Below are positions 32,304 through 44,529 of a stretch of 64,000 bases of DNA, piece by piece. The number at the start of each line of letters is the position of its first letter. The first letter of the stretch is position 1. This DNA comes from Mycoplasmoides gallisepticum (lineage in GTDB: Bacteria > Bacillota_I > Bacilli_A > Mycoplasmatales > Mycoplasmoidaceae): contig NZ_LS991952.1 of assembly GCF_900476085.1 (NCBI RefSeq), positions 62,001 through 126,000 on the forward strand. The letters run 5' to 3'. The notes below the pieces were generated by a model. That model did no database searches. It was not told where the DNA came from and saw only the letters and a program-made list of their open reading frames with translations. The position numbers were made by a program, and so were the translations under genes.

Positions 32304-34259
32304 ATGAATCGTGAATTAAGAGATAAAAAAACCAACCCTAAAGTGATGATGGCTGATAGAAACTACATCATTAGGTTAACGATCGTTGTTTTTTTAGGAA
32401 TCGTGTTGTTCTTAAGCTTTCTAAGAGCACCATATTTTGGTGAGTTTTTAGATGGTTTAATCTTTGATTTAATGTTCTTTGGCACAGCCAAATACATCTT
32501 TTATCTTGCGAGTTTTATTGTTTTAATTATCTTAGCTTTTCCCCATCCAATCGTTTATAAGATCCACAGATCAAAGATGTTTTGGTTATTTATCTTGTTG
32601 GTAGATCTATTTATCTTATTAATCTTTGGTTTGGTTCATTATTCGCTTTATTTAACTAATATTAGCCAGATCACCTTACCCACTTATGTGAACGAGTTTT
32701 TTACTAAATGAACTAGCTCATTATGAATTAATGGGAAGTGGTTGTGACAAAACAACGCTCCATTATTAATCTCTGGTGGGTTAATTAATAGTTTGTTTAT
32801 TGCGGTTAATGCGTTCTTCCCCGCACTAATTGCGGTTGAACTAGCTTTAATCGTTTTAACGATCATCATCTTATTTATTGGTATCTATTACAACATTAAA
32901 GGGTTTGTTAAATTAAAAAACAAATTCATTAAGGTTTTAGGTGGGGTGATTAATAAAAACTTCACGCCATTTTATGAACGGTGAAAAACAAATAATAACA
33001 GCGCACTAGTTGTTAGTAATAACGTTGAAGAAAATAAGGAAACTTTTGTTAAAGAAAAACAGATTGATGATCTGTATTATGGAAATCAAAACTTACAAAC
33101 GAATCAACCAAGTTTTTCTAAATTAACTCGACATCATCAAGAAAAAGAAAAACTTCCTGAGATCAGACAAAAATCAGTTAACGAACGTAAGCTGAACGAA
33201 TCATTACTAGAAGTGATTGTTGACAAACTTGAACAGTTGTTCAAGAAAGAAAACTTTGAGGTTGAACTAATTGAGAAGAAATGTGGTCCAACTGAAGTTT
33301 ATTTAGCTTATGAATTCAGCGATCGCAAACAGATTAAAAGAATTAAAAATCTTGATAAACAGTTTGTTGATATCTTTGAAAGTAATATTGTTAGTATTAA
33401 CCAAAAAGGTAATATCGTTTATTTTTACACCAAAGCTTTTAATGAAAGTAAGATCTCATTAGCTGATGTGATGATCAAACCTGATGAAACAACAAAGAAC
33501 CAACTAAATTGTGCAATCGGAATTGATCAAGATTTCAACCCGATTAATTTTGATCTAAAAAAAGAAAAAAGCTTTTTATTCATTGGTGGGTTAGGTTCAG
33601 GTAAACTAGCTTGTACAGTTTCATCTTTAATCTCATTAGCTATCAGTAAACCAACAACTGATTTACAGTTAGCAATCATCGATCTACCAGATTCTAAACT
33701 ATCTAAGTTAGATGTTTTAGGCCATCTTGTTCACCCTCCAATTAATTCGATTGAAGAAGCAAATCGGTTCTTTGAAAAGATCATGACCGAGATGAAATAT
33801 CGCAACAAGATTTTAGACGAAAATAATGTTGAAACGATCGATGAATATAATAATAAAAATCCGAATCAGAAGATTAAGGATTTTGTGATTTGTATCAACG
33901 ATCTAAATGATCTTTTAGACTATGATTTTTCAAATATATTTAAAATTATTTCGTATATTTATAAGGTGGCTAATAAGATCAATGTTTATCTAATTCTGGT
34001 CGCTAACTCAATTACCAAAGCCTTGATTGATGATGATCTACTAACCTATTATGGTAAGATCATCAATCTTAAAGTGGACACACCAGAAGAGTCAGATCTT
34101 CTAGTTAATAATAAAGAGTTATACAAACTTCATAAAAATGGCGATTTTTACATCGTTGATCTCAAATCAAGAAACACCCTAGTTCGTGGGTTATCTTGTT
34201 TTGTTGAAGATTATGTATTAGAAGATTTAAGAAGACATTATAGTATCAAAGAGTATTAA
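32304..34259 (+). CDS. FtsK/SpoIIIE-like membrane protein with degenerate ATPase motifs
   Basis: The 651-residue product has four N-terminal transmembrane helices, an Asn/Lys/Glu-rich linker (residues about 230-300) and a C-terminal FtsK-type motor domain. Homology is visible around PINSIEEANRFFEKIMTEMKYRNKIL and EYNNKNP. The ATPase motifs are altered: Walker A reads GGLGSGKL, with Leu instead of Ser/Thr; Walker B reads FVICINDLNDLL instead of an Asp-Glu pair; and the ATQRP sensor is lost. DNA pumping is therefore doubtful. The gamma DNA-recognition domain is not apparent. Two TGA Trp codons split the membrane region. It lies 19 nt after the RNase J-like gene. Confidence 0.75.
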
Positions 34260-34262
34260 TCT

Positions 34263-34592
34263 ATGAAAAGCATTAGTTTAAAAGAATTAGAACAAGTAAT
34301 TCAAACCAGTAAGAAACCAATTTTTGTGAAGTTTAGTTGAGCTGATTGTGGTGTGTGCAAGATGAATGCACCGATCATTGAGAATGCAGCTAACCAACGT
34401 AAAGATCAATATGATTGGTATGAAATTGATGTGGATAAAGAACAGATCTGAGCTGAAGATCAACCTAACCACCAATGAGCAATTAAGATCGTACCAGTGT
34501 ATATGATCTTTAAGAACAAACAAAAAGTTTTTGAACACGTTAATTTCTTAGCACAAGATAAATTAAATACTGAACTAGATAAGCACATATAG
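34263..34592 (+). CDS. thioredoxin-like protein
   Basis: This 109-residue protein has a thioredoxin fold pattern: PIFVKFSWADCGVCKMNAP with the redox pair CGVC in place of the common CGPC, then YEIDVDKE and the cis-Pro segment IVPVYMIFKN. Five Trp are encoded by TGA, so a bacterial-code reading would miss the gene. It starts 3 nt after the FtsK-like stop and is followed 8 nt later by the ABC-like gene, so it belongs to the same transcription unit. Its partner proteins are unknown. Confidence 0.85.
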
Positions 34593-34600
34593 GTAACTAG

Positions 34601-37216
34601 ATGGACTTAATGAATGGATTTTTTAGTTTCGAACACGAACCGGTTTTTTTTGAAATCCATTACCTTTTTTATTACACCTGAACAAAAGATGGCTTAAAAA
34701 AGCTAGAAGAGATTAGTCAAATTAGCTTTCATCATTATGATAAGATTCAGATCGATCAAGAGAAAGCTAATTCGTGGTATCAGCTTTTTTTAATCCTTAA
34801 TAAAACGAACAAACCGATCGCTGGACAAGTGTATTTAGATAACCTAAAATACTTGTCTAATACGACTGCTTTTTCTAAGAAAAAAGCAAAACTTTTAGTT
34901 GTTAACGTGCAACAAGAAGATTATGATAAATTTTTGGATAGCAACAAAAATATTATCACAACCTTGTTTAATAATTTTTATAACGGGTTATTGATCAAAG
35001 ATGTTAAGGATCAGTTTGTTAACAAGTGAAGATCAAAATTTAGTTTTCACAAGAAAGTTTTAGCAGCTAGATTGTTTGATGCTTTTCTTGAAAAACATAA
35101 CAAGTTTTTAGAGTTACAAAAAAGCATCAAACTTTACAACGATCAGTTTTATAATGCAAAAGATATTAACTTAAGTCACTTTAATTTATTAAAGCGTAAT
35201 TATGATGAATTGGTTGATTCATTAACCGATTACGATGAAGATTTTAAAACGATCAATGAAAAGAACGTTGCTTTAATTAATGCGCAAAAAACTTCAGAGA
35301 AGATCTCACATATCTATTTTCTTGAAGATCAGATTAAGAATTTAAAGCAACGGATTGTTAATTTAAAAATTAACAAAAAATATGGACCTTATTCCGTTGA
35401 ACAGTTAGCTGAGATTAAAAGGGTTACCAACGAAGTTAAACAATTAGTAATCCAGAATAAAAAACAAAAGCGTGATCTGAAAATGATCTTAAGAAGCTAC
35501 ATTAAGGGGTTAAAAAAACAATGTTCGTTTAACCAGTCTAGGGCTTTTATTGAGTCTAATTATGCTGATAAGATCTATTATCTATCTGAGTGGTTTAAAG
35601 CTAACGAACTGGTTAAAGTAATTAAAAAAATCCGTTGGATCACACACCTTGATCTTGATAACCTTAATCAGTTTATTAATCAATCAAAGAAATTAATTAA
35701 TAAACGAACTGAACATATCCACGATTTTGAAAAAACAATTAAGTTAAAAGAAAAACGCCAACTTGGTTTTTTATATTCAGATCTAAGGTATAAATTTAAG
35801 AAGATTGCCAAAATCTCTTTACATAAAAGTGATCAAGATATCAACAATCTAATTGTTGATTTGGTCGAAAAAAACAAATTAAATTATGGTCGTTATCTTA
35901 ATGAGTTATTCCAAAAACGGTTATACTTATCACGACTAAAACTTAACTTTAAAGAATCAATTAAACTATACCGTTTACACCTAAATGGTTATGATTTCTA
36001 TAAGTTGTTTAACAACAAATATCAAGCTAAAGTTTATAGTGATGATAGCAAAAAACTGTTTAATAAAAACGTTTTAGATAAGATCTATCAGCTCTCAATC
36101 AATAGTTACCAACGCTTGTATCATTATTATCTCAACTTATCTAAAACCTCGCGTAACGAGATCCAAGCAATCATCTTTTATATTAATGCCTTTAGTTTCA
36201 AATTAACCTTGGCTTTTATGGATTCATATAAAATGAACCCATTGGTTAGCTTTTATAGTAACCTAATGAATATTCATTGGGCAACAAGATTAATTTGAAA
36301 CCAAACCAAACGGTTTATTGATGAGATCGAGATTGAAACTGATAGTTTAACCAACTTCCCTAAGATTAATTTTGATGTTAAGAATTACAGCAAAACCCTA
36401 AAAGCTAAGTTTGGAATGCAATATAAAAAATACTTAGATAATAATAGAAAAATTAATGCCAAAATTAATGCCCGATATGATGAATATATCGTGCAACACT
36501 CAACTGATGTTAAGCAAAAACTTAATACGAATGCTTATCTAAAATTCAATTCAGAATCATATAAAAAAGAGATTGAAGCTAAGATCGTTGATATTAAAGA
36601 ACTAATCAGACTTAATAAAGCTAGACAAGAACAATATAAACTTGATTACTTATCAAATAACGTCATCAACGATCAACGGTTTACTTTTGATCGGTTTAAC
36701 AAGTTAAAAACAATGATCAAAACGTTGTATCGTAACCTTAAACTAGTTAATAAGATCTTATATAAAAAAAAGTTGTTAAAAACAAAGAACGCGATTGATA
36801 TCAGAACAATTAGTTCTAAACTAAATTATTATTTAGCAATTATCAATCGCTGGGAATATCTTTATGATCTTTTTATTGATTGGAAACCAATCAAATATCG
36901 ATCTAAGAAATTAAAAAAAATCTTAACTGAGTTATATCTATACCGTTCATATAAAGATGTAGGGATCAATGAAGAGATCAATTATAGTTATCTTTCATTC
37001 TTATCTAGTTCAGATGCGATTACGGTGTATCTCTTATCTAAATTTGCTAAAGCACCAAAACTCCTATTTGTTGAGAACTTTAACTTAAATAATAAACATG
37101 AATATAATGTCTTTAAGGGATTATTATTAAAATATCAAAACCAATCACAAACAGCGATCGTTCTTAATGATTCTGATCAGAAACTAATGAACGATTTAGG
37201 GATTAGGAAATTCTAA
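34601..37216 (+). CDS. degenerate ABC-ATPase-like protein with long helical insert
   Basis: The 871-residue protein has fragments of an ABC ATPase at both ends. Near the N-terminus, [20 protein letters not shown] resembles the strands flanking Walker A, with the P-loop itself absent. At the C-terminus, [20 protein letters not shown] and PKLLFVENF align with the signature and Walker B, with catalytic Asp-Glu changed to Glu-Asn. Between lie about 650 residues of Lys/Asn/Leu-rich, mostly helical sequence, like the large inserts of mycoplasma Opp ATPases. It is likely the counterpart of MG_422, beside uvrA (from memory). ATP hydrolysis is unlikely. Its TAA overlaps the uvrA ATG. Confidence 0.65.
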
Positions 37217-40074
37217 TGAAGAAGATAAAAAAAGATTCAGCCAACTACATTAGTATCGTTGGTGCTAGACAAAACAACCTAAAAAATATTAGTTTAGATA
37301 TTCCCAAAAACCAGTTAGTAGTAATCACTGGTTTATCAGGTAGTGGAAAATCTTCTTTGGCATTCAAAACGATCTATGCTGAAGGTCAAAGAAGATATCT
37401 AGAATCATTATCACCTTATGCACGTCAGTTCTTGGGGAATAATGATAAGCCAGATGTTGATTCAATTGAAGGTTTATCACCTTCAATTTCGATCGATCAA
37501 AAATCAACATCTCACAATCCTAGATCAACTGTGGGAACAGTGACTGAAGTCTATGACTTCTTAAGATTGTTATGATCTAGGGTTGGGGATGCTTATTGTA
37601 TTAATGGACACGGGATGATTAAAACGACCACGATCAAACAGATTATTGATCATGTTCTAGAGTTAGAAGATGATAGTAAGTTGCAGATCTTAGCCCCAGT
37701 TATTAAATTACAAAAAGGGACGTTTAAAAACGAGTTTGAGAAGTTTTACAAACAAGGTTTTATGCGTGTTTTGGTTGATGGTGTTGTTTATAGTTTAGAT
37801 GACAAGATCGAATTAGATAAGAACCAAAAGCACGATATTAGTATCGTAATTGATCGTTTAATCCTTAATAAAGATAATCAAACTAAGTTAAGAATAACCG
37901 ATGCGATTGAAACCGCATTAACTGTTAGTAATGGGTTGATTCAGATCATTTCTAATGATCAAGCTAAATACGAGTTTTCACTTAATCACTCATGTGATCA
38001 ATGTGGTTTTTTCATCCCCGAATTAGAACCAAGATTATTTTCTTTTAACAGTCCAATTGGGGCTTGTGACTATTGTAAGGGACTTGGTTTTACTTATGAA
38101 CCTGATGTTGATAAGATTATTCCCAACAAAGATCTAACGATCAATGAGGGAGCGATCGATTATTTTAAGAATCGAATCAACACCTCTTCTCAGGACTGAC
38201 AACGTTTTTATTCGATTATCCGTCATTATCAGATCGATCTTAACACCCCAATTAAAAACTTATCTAAGAAAGAGATTAATTATCTCTTAGAAGGTTCAGA
38301 TGAACCGATTGAGATCGTAATTGAATCTGCAAACCGCAATGGGATTAGTTCACGACTTGATTATGTTGAAGGGATTGCTAAATTAATCCAAAGACGTCAT
38401 TTAGAAACTAAGAGTTCAGCAGCTAGAGATAATTATTCAAAATACACTTCTGAGCAGAAGTGTAAAACCTGTGATGGGAAAAAGTTATCACCAGCTGCAC
38501 TTAGTGTCAAGATTGGTGGACTTGATATTATCGAATTTACCAATCTTAATGTGAATAAAGCCCTAGATTTTATCTTGGGCTTAGAGTTTAATGAAGAAAA
38601 AACTAAGATTGCTAAATTCGTTTTAAAAGAGATTTTAGATCGGTTATATTTCTTGGTTAATGTTGGTTTAGAATACTTAACGTTATCAAGAAATGCTTCG
38701 ACCCTTTCAGGGGGAGAATCCCAACGAATTAGATTAGCAACCCAAATTGGTTCAAGATTATCTGGGGTCTTATATGTTTTAGATGAACCCTCAATTGGTT
38801 TGCACCAAAAAGATAATGATAAGTTGATCAAGACTTTATTATCAATGCGTGATCTAGGTAATAGTTTAATCGTTGTTGAACATGATGAAGAAACGATGAT
38901 GTCAGCTGACTATCTAATCGATATTGGTCCTGGTGCTGGGACTTATGGTGGTAAGGTGGTAGCAGCTGGTACTGTTGAAGAGGTGATGAAAAACCCTGCT
39001 TCACTTACTGGTCAGTACTTATCTAAAAAACTAGAGATCGAACAACCCAAAAAACTCCACCCAGGGAACGGACAAAAGATCGTTCTTAAGGGTGCAAGTG
39101 CAAACAACTTAAAGAACATTAATGTTGAATTCCCACTTAATAAGTTGGTTGTTGTAACTGGAGTTTCTGGTAGTGGAAAATCAACATTAATTAACCAAAC
39201 TTTAGTTAATGGGATTGAAAAAGCCTTATTTAATAAGCATGTTGAAGTGGGTAAATATAAATCACTTATTGGGATTAACAATATTGATAAGGTAATTAAA
39301 GTTTCCCAAGACCCAATCGGACGAACCCCAAGATCAAACCCTGCAACTTATGTTAGTGTTTTTGATGATATCCGCGAGGTGTTTGCTAACGTTTTTGAAG
39401 CAAAAGCTCGCGGATATACAAAATCAAGGTTCTCATTTAACGTTTCTGGTGGGAGATGTGATGATTGTCAAGGCGATGGGGTTAAGTGTATTGAAATGCA
39501 CTTTCTACCTGATGTTTATGTTAAATGTTCTAGCTGTAACGGTAAGAAATATAATGAAGCCACACTTGAGATCAAATATAAGAATAAATCGATCTACGAT
39601 GTTTTAGAGATGTCTTGTGAAGAAGCGCTTGAATTCTTTAAGGTGATCCCTGCAATTAATCGCAAGTTGCAATTAATGTGTGATGTTGGTTTAGGTTATA
39701 TGAAATTATCAACGAATGCCACAGAACTATCTGGTGGTGAAGCCCAAAGAATCAAATTAGCCAAATACTTACAAAGAAAAGCAACCGGAAATACGATCTA
39801 TGTTTTAGATGAACCAACAACAGGACTTCACGCTCATGATATTAAGAAATTATTATCTGTATTAAACAGGCTGGTTGATAATGGTGATTCAGTGATCGTG
39901 ATTGAACATAATCTTGAATTAATCAAGGTGGCTGATCACATTATTGATTTGGGTCCAAATGGTGGGGATGATGGTGGTTATTTAATCTGTGCTGGAACAC
40001 CACAAGAATTAGTTAAAAATTACACAGATAGTTCTTATACAGCACGGTATTTAGCAAAGATTATGAAAAGCTAA
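37216..40074 (+). CDS. uvrA: excinuclease ABC subunit A
   Basis: UvrA finds DNA lesions for nucleotide excision repair. The 952-residue protein has two ABC modules: Walker [10 protein letters not shown] (about residue 40) and GVSGSGKST (about 655), and signatures LSGGESQR and LSGGEAQR. Two zinc fingers are present ([15 protein letters not shown] and [17 protein letters not shown]), along with the linker [16 protein letters not shown]. Several Trp are TGA, for example at 37573 and 38197. Translation is probably coupled to the upstream gene by the TAATG overlap. Confidence 0.97.
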
Positions 40075-40100
40075 CCGAGATAAAAAGTTAATAAAAATGA

Positions 40101-40106
40101 TATAAT
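40101..40106 (+). promoter_or_regulatory. putative tsf -10 box, near-leaderless transcript
   Basis: TATAAT lies only 15 nt before the tsf ATG, so transcription from it would start about 9 nt upstream of the start codon. No Shine-Dalgarno sequence precedes the ATG. Confidence 0.5.
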
Positions 40107-40121
40107 ATATTATTGAAAAAT

Positions 40122-41000
40122 ATGGCATCAATTACAGAATTAATTAAACAACTAAGAGCTAGTACTCAAGCTGGCTTTATGGATTGTAAAAAAGCTTTAG
40201 AAGCTACAAATAACGACATTGATCAAGCGATTAAGTGATTAAGAGAAAACGGGATTGCAAAAGCAGCTAAAAAAGTTGATAACGTTGCATCTGAAGGGGT
40301 GATTAAACTTAAGTTAGCTGATCAAAAAGCAACGATTTTAGAGATCAACTCTCAAACTGACTTCGTAACAAAAAACGACCAATTTGTCGCTTTTTCTAAC
40401 GAATTAGTTGATCTAGTTCACAAGCATGAAACTACTGATGTAGCTAAGATCGAACAATTAAAATTAGCTAGTGGTTCAACAGTAGCTGAAACCCAAATTC
40501 ATTTAACCGCAATTATCGGTGAAAAGATCTCATTAAGAAGAGTTGCTTTTGTTAAAGAAGAAGCTAACAGTTCACTAGCAACTTATCTTCACTCTAACAG
40601 CCGCATTGGAGTTATTGTTAAGACTTCAAAAACTGATGATAAAGAATTCTTAAAACATTTAGCTATGCACATTGCTGCATCTAACCCTAAGTTCGTATCA
40701 CAAAAAGATGTATCAGCTGATTTCATCGCTAAAGAAAGAGAGATCGCTGCTGCTCAAGCTCAATCAGAAAACAAACCAAAAGAATTTATTGACCGAATTG
40801 TTGATGGTCGAATCAACAAAGTGCTTGAAGAAGTTTGTTTAGTTAACCAAAAATTTTTAGTTAACCAAGAACAAACTGTTCAACAAGCTGCTCAAGCTAA
40901 AAAAGTAGAAATCTTAAGCTTTATTAGATACGAAGTTGGTGAAGGAATTGAAAAACAAGTATCTAACTTCGCTGATGAAGTAAAAGCTCAGATGAAATAA
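40122..41000 (+). CDS. tsf: elongation factor Ts
   Basis: EF-Ts exchanges GDP for GTP on EF-Tu. The 292-residue protein begins [20 protein letters not shown] with the UBA-like domain, followed by [17 protein letters not shown], and has the signature [17 protein letters not shown]. The length is standard. A TGA near 40236 encodes Trp. It heads the tsf-pyrH-frr-cdsA run, an order shared with M. genitalium; rpsB, the common partner of tsf elsewhere, is not adjacent. Confidence 0.96.
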
Positions 41001-41023
41001 AGTAGATTTTAAGGTTAATCGAG

Positions 41024-41734
41024 ATGCAAAAGCCAAATATCATCATTAAAATTAGTGGTGCTTCATTACAAGATAAGAATAGTAATGATTGCTATTCTTA
41101 TCAAAGGATTAATAGTTTGGCTGACCAACTAAAAAGCTTAGCAAAAAAGTATAATATCGGATTAATAGTTGGTGGGGGAAATATCTTCAGAGGTAAGTTA
41201 GCCAAAGATTTTGGTGTTGAAATCAATAAGGCTGATTACATCGGGATGTTAGCAACCGTAATTAATTCAACACTTTTAGAATCGAAATTACAATCATTAG
41301 GATTAAAAACTAAAGTTTTATCAGCCCTAGAAGTAAAGGGCTTAACTAATGAAATTAACCCAAAAAGCTTGGCTGAAGTCTTTAGTGACTGTCAGATTGC
41401 TTTTTTTTCTGGTGGGACGGGAAACTCACATTTTACAACAGACACAGCAACTGTTTTAAGAGCAATCCAGATCAATGCGCAATTAGTCTTAATTGGTAAG
41501 GATGGTGTTGATGGGGTGTATACAGATGATCCCAAGAAGAATAAGAAAGCTAAATTTATCGAACAGATAACTTACCAACAAGCACTAAATGACCAACTAC
41601 GGGTTATGGATTTGACCGCATTTAGTTTGGCAAAGGATCATAATCTAAAGCTGTTAATTTTTAATATTGAAGCTGAACAATCAATTATTAAAACAATTGA
41701 AAACAAAAACAAACACACTAAAATAACTAACTAA
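41024..41734 (+). CDS. pyrH: UMP kinase
   Basis: The 236-residue amino-acid-kinase-fold enzyme phosphorylates UMP to UDP. Motifs are the N-terminal KISGASLQ (canonical KLSGEAL), VGGGNIFRG, the acceptor region ADYIGMLATVINS, SGGTGNSHFTTDTATVLRA and IGKDGVDGVYTDDPKKN. The length is normal. It follows tsf by 23 nt and precedes frr by 12 nt, the usual arrangement. Confidence 0.96.
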   Translation: MQKPNIIIKISGASLQDKNSNDCYSYQRINSLADQLKSLAKKYNIGLIVGGGNIFRGKLAKDFGVEINKADYIGMLATVINSTLLESKLQSLGLKTKVLSALEVKGLTNEINPKSLAEVFSDCQIAFFSGGTGNSHFTTDTATVLRAIQINAQLVLIGKDGVDGVYTDDPKKNKKAKFIEQITYQQALNDQLRVMDLTAFSLAKDHNLKLLIFNIEAEQSIIKTIENKNKHTKITN

Positions 41735-41746
41735 TAGATAAACGTT

Positions 41747-42298
41747 ATGGAATTTAAAACATATTCGGATTTTTTTGATAAAAATGCTAATTCAATTATT
41801 AATTGATTTGAAGGTGAATTAGCTAAGGTTAGATCAGGAAGAGCTAACCTTAAGATCTTAGACAACGTTCGCGCAGAGTATTATGGTGAACAAACACCAT
41901 TAATTGAGATGGCAAGTTTATCAATTCCTGAACCTAGAGAGATCTTGATCAAGCCATATGAAAAATCATCAGTGAATCTGATTCAAGCAGCTTTATTAAA
42001 AGCTAACTTAAACCTAACCCCAGTAGTTGATGGGGATAAGATCCGTATTAAGTTACCTTTATTAACTGAAGAAAACCGTAAAGAAAACGTTAAAAAAGTT
42101 AAAGCTGTAGGTGAGAAAGCTAAACAAGAAGTTCGTTTTATCCGTCGTGATACTTTAAACAAAATTAAGTCAGATAAGATTGCTGATAAAGATTTAAATA
42201 AGTATTTTGAAGAACAAGTTGATAAGATTACCAAAAAATACATCGATCAGATCGATAGTATTTTAGCTAAGAAAGAAAAAGACTTATTAAGCCTATAA
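41747..42298 (+). CDS. frr: ribosome recycling factor
   Basis: RRF splits post-termination ribosomes together with EF-G. The 183-residue protein has the RRF core KVRSGRANLKILDNVRAEYYG, the middle domain IPEPREILIKPYEKSS, and the C-terminal helix with RFIRRDTLNKIKSDK. The length is standard. A TGA encodes the Trp in INWFEGEL. Its stop overlaps the cdsA start (TAATG at 42296-42300). Confidence 0.96.
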
Positions 42299-43416
42299 TG
42301 CGGATAGGAACACAATTAAAAGATAAACAACCAACTAAGAATGGTAGATTAGTATCAACTATTGTCATAGTTGGTGTTTATCTTTTATTGTTTATTTTTA
42401 ATTCTTTATCAGATTTTTTTAACAATTGGTCACCACTAAGACCGATTGTAAATCAAGATCAGTTGGTTGACACCCTAGTTAATGCCAGCGTTCGGACCCT
42501 ATTTAGTGCGATCGTGTTATTGATCATCTCGACCGTTTTTTTCTTGGGTTTAAAAGAGATTGCTAATTTGTTTTTCCAACAAAACAAATGAACTTTTGTT
42601 CTACTTAACTCAGCTTATTTTTTAGTTAGCAATCTAGTTAATATCGTTCTAATCCAATTTAGTATTGTTAAACCTGAACTAACCCTAATTGTTTATCACG
42701 ATAAATTCTCTAACAATATGATATTCTTGATTATTGTTGGGATAATCTTATTACTTAATTTAATAATTAATCCGATCTTTTTAAAGCTTAATCAGCGTTT
42801 AAATAAGATCAACCTACTTCACTTATTTAGCTTATCAATTATCTTTAGCTTAGGGTTTTATGGGATTAATTACGTACTATTAAATAAAGGTTGGACAACG
42901 TTCTTATATTTAATTGGGATCATTGTGATGATCGATTCGTTTGCTTATATTTATGGTAAACGGTTTGGTAAGATCAAGATGGTTCCAGAGATCAGCCCAA
43001 ATAAGACTTGGGCTGGAGCAATCTATGGGATTATTACCACGATCTTTTTAATGGTTGTTGTTAGTATTCTTTATGCGATCCCAATTATTATCGGGATGGT
43101 AACAAAAAGTAATCAACCCCTTGAAGTAATTGACCCACATAATTTATTAGTCAATATTTATTACATCACCTTTTATCAAGAAACAAATAATTTCATTATC
43201 TTCTGGTGGGTATTTTGTGGGTTTGCAATCTTAGTTTTAGCCACAATTGCAATCTTAGGTGATCTGTATTTTTCTTATGTTAAAAGACAATATCAGATCA
43301 AGGATTATTCAAATGTTTTAAGAGGACATGGTGGGATCTTAGATCGTTTTGATGGTTTTTGTTTTGTTTTTATTGCCTTTATTGTTTATCAGATCATTAT
43401 TAGTTCAGTAAGATAA
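42298..43416 (+). CDS. cdsA: phosphatidate cytidylyltransferase
   Basis: CdsA makes CDP-diacylglycerol from phosphatidate and CTP at the membrane. The 372-residue protein has about eight transmembrane segments and the family signature near the C-terminus: PEISPNKTWAGAIYG, then GDLYFSYVKRQYQIKDYSNV and GHGGILDRFDGF. It is longer than E. coli CdsA (285) because of a hydrophobic N-terminal part. TGA at 42589 is Trp. Translation is coupled to frr by overlapping stop and start codons. Confidence 0.93.
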
Positions 43417-43420
43417 TTTT

Positions 43421-44527
43421 ATGAAGATTTTAGTGCTTGGAGCAACTGGATCAATTGGCAAGCAAGCAATTGATGTGATCTGCCAACTAAAGTACCAATT
43501 AGTTGGTTTTTCTTATTATCAAAACCACAATGAAGCCAATAATATTCTTAAACAATTAAATCCCAACTATGTTTTATGTCATAGTGATCCCAAATACAAT
43601 AAGAATGTTAAGAGTGATTTAATTGAGCTAATTGATAAAAGTAAGCCTAAAGTTATTATTAATGCAATTAATGGTTATCATGGAATTGAAGCTTCATTAA
43701 TTGCGCTTAGTAAGAAAAAAGATCTCTTGTTAGCTAATAAAGAATCGTTAGTGATTGCTGGATCACAACTAGAAGCAATTAGAAAAGATACGAAAACAAC
43801 GATCTATCCGATCGATTCAGAGCACAGTGCACTGTATGATTTATTAAAAGATAAGAAAAAAAATCAGATTAAACAATTAATGATCACAGCATCTGGAGCG
43901 GGATATTTTAATAAAGATATAAGTGAGCTTAGAAAGCTCACTTATAATGATCTCTTAAATCATCCTAATTGGAAGATGGGTGCAGAGATCTCGATTAATT
44001 CAGCTACGTTCGTAAACAAAGTTTATGAGATTGTTGAAGCTTATCATCTTTTTAAAATAAAAGATATTATCCCCGTGGTGGAAAGAAGTTCGACAATCCA
44101 TGCTGGGGTGATCTATCAAGATAATTCGATTCATTTTCATGCGACGACCAACGACATGCGTTGAGCGATCCAGTCAGCACTAACCAAATTTGATAATAGA
44201 ACTAACGTTGTTCAATCGTTAGATCTTTATCAAAAAACGATTCAATTTGAAAAAATTGATTTTGAACAATATCCGATATTTAAAATCGCTTATGATATAT
44301 TAAAAAATCCCTACACGACAAGAGGAGCTGTACTGACTTGTATTAATGAACATGTCGTTAAGTTGTTTCAAAAGCAAAAGATCAATTTTTTACAGATTAC
44401 TGAACTGATTAGTAATTTTTATTGAAACTATCAACATAAAAAAATTGATAACATCTGGCAAATAAACGATTTAATATTTAAAATTAAAGCAGCGATCTCA
44501 AGCAAATATGCTTATTTAGATAAATAA
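43421..44527 (+). CDS. dxr: 1-deoxy-D-xylulose 5-phosphate reductoisomerase
   Basis: DXR makes methylerythritol phosphate, the committed step of the non-mevalonate isoprenoid pathway. The 368-residue protein has the NADPH motif GATGSIGKQAI, LLANKESLVIAG, the metal site in PIDSEHSALYDLL and the substrate motif HPNWKMGAEISINSATFVNK with the following Glu. The usual DSAT reads NSAT here. A TGA at 44162 is Trp. Many mollicutes lack this pathway, so other pathway genes should be sought outside the window. It lies between cdsA and the protease gene, a common bacterial order. Confidence 0.93.
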
Positions 44528-44529
44528 CG

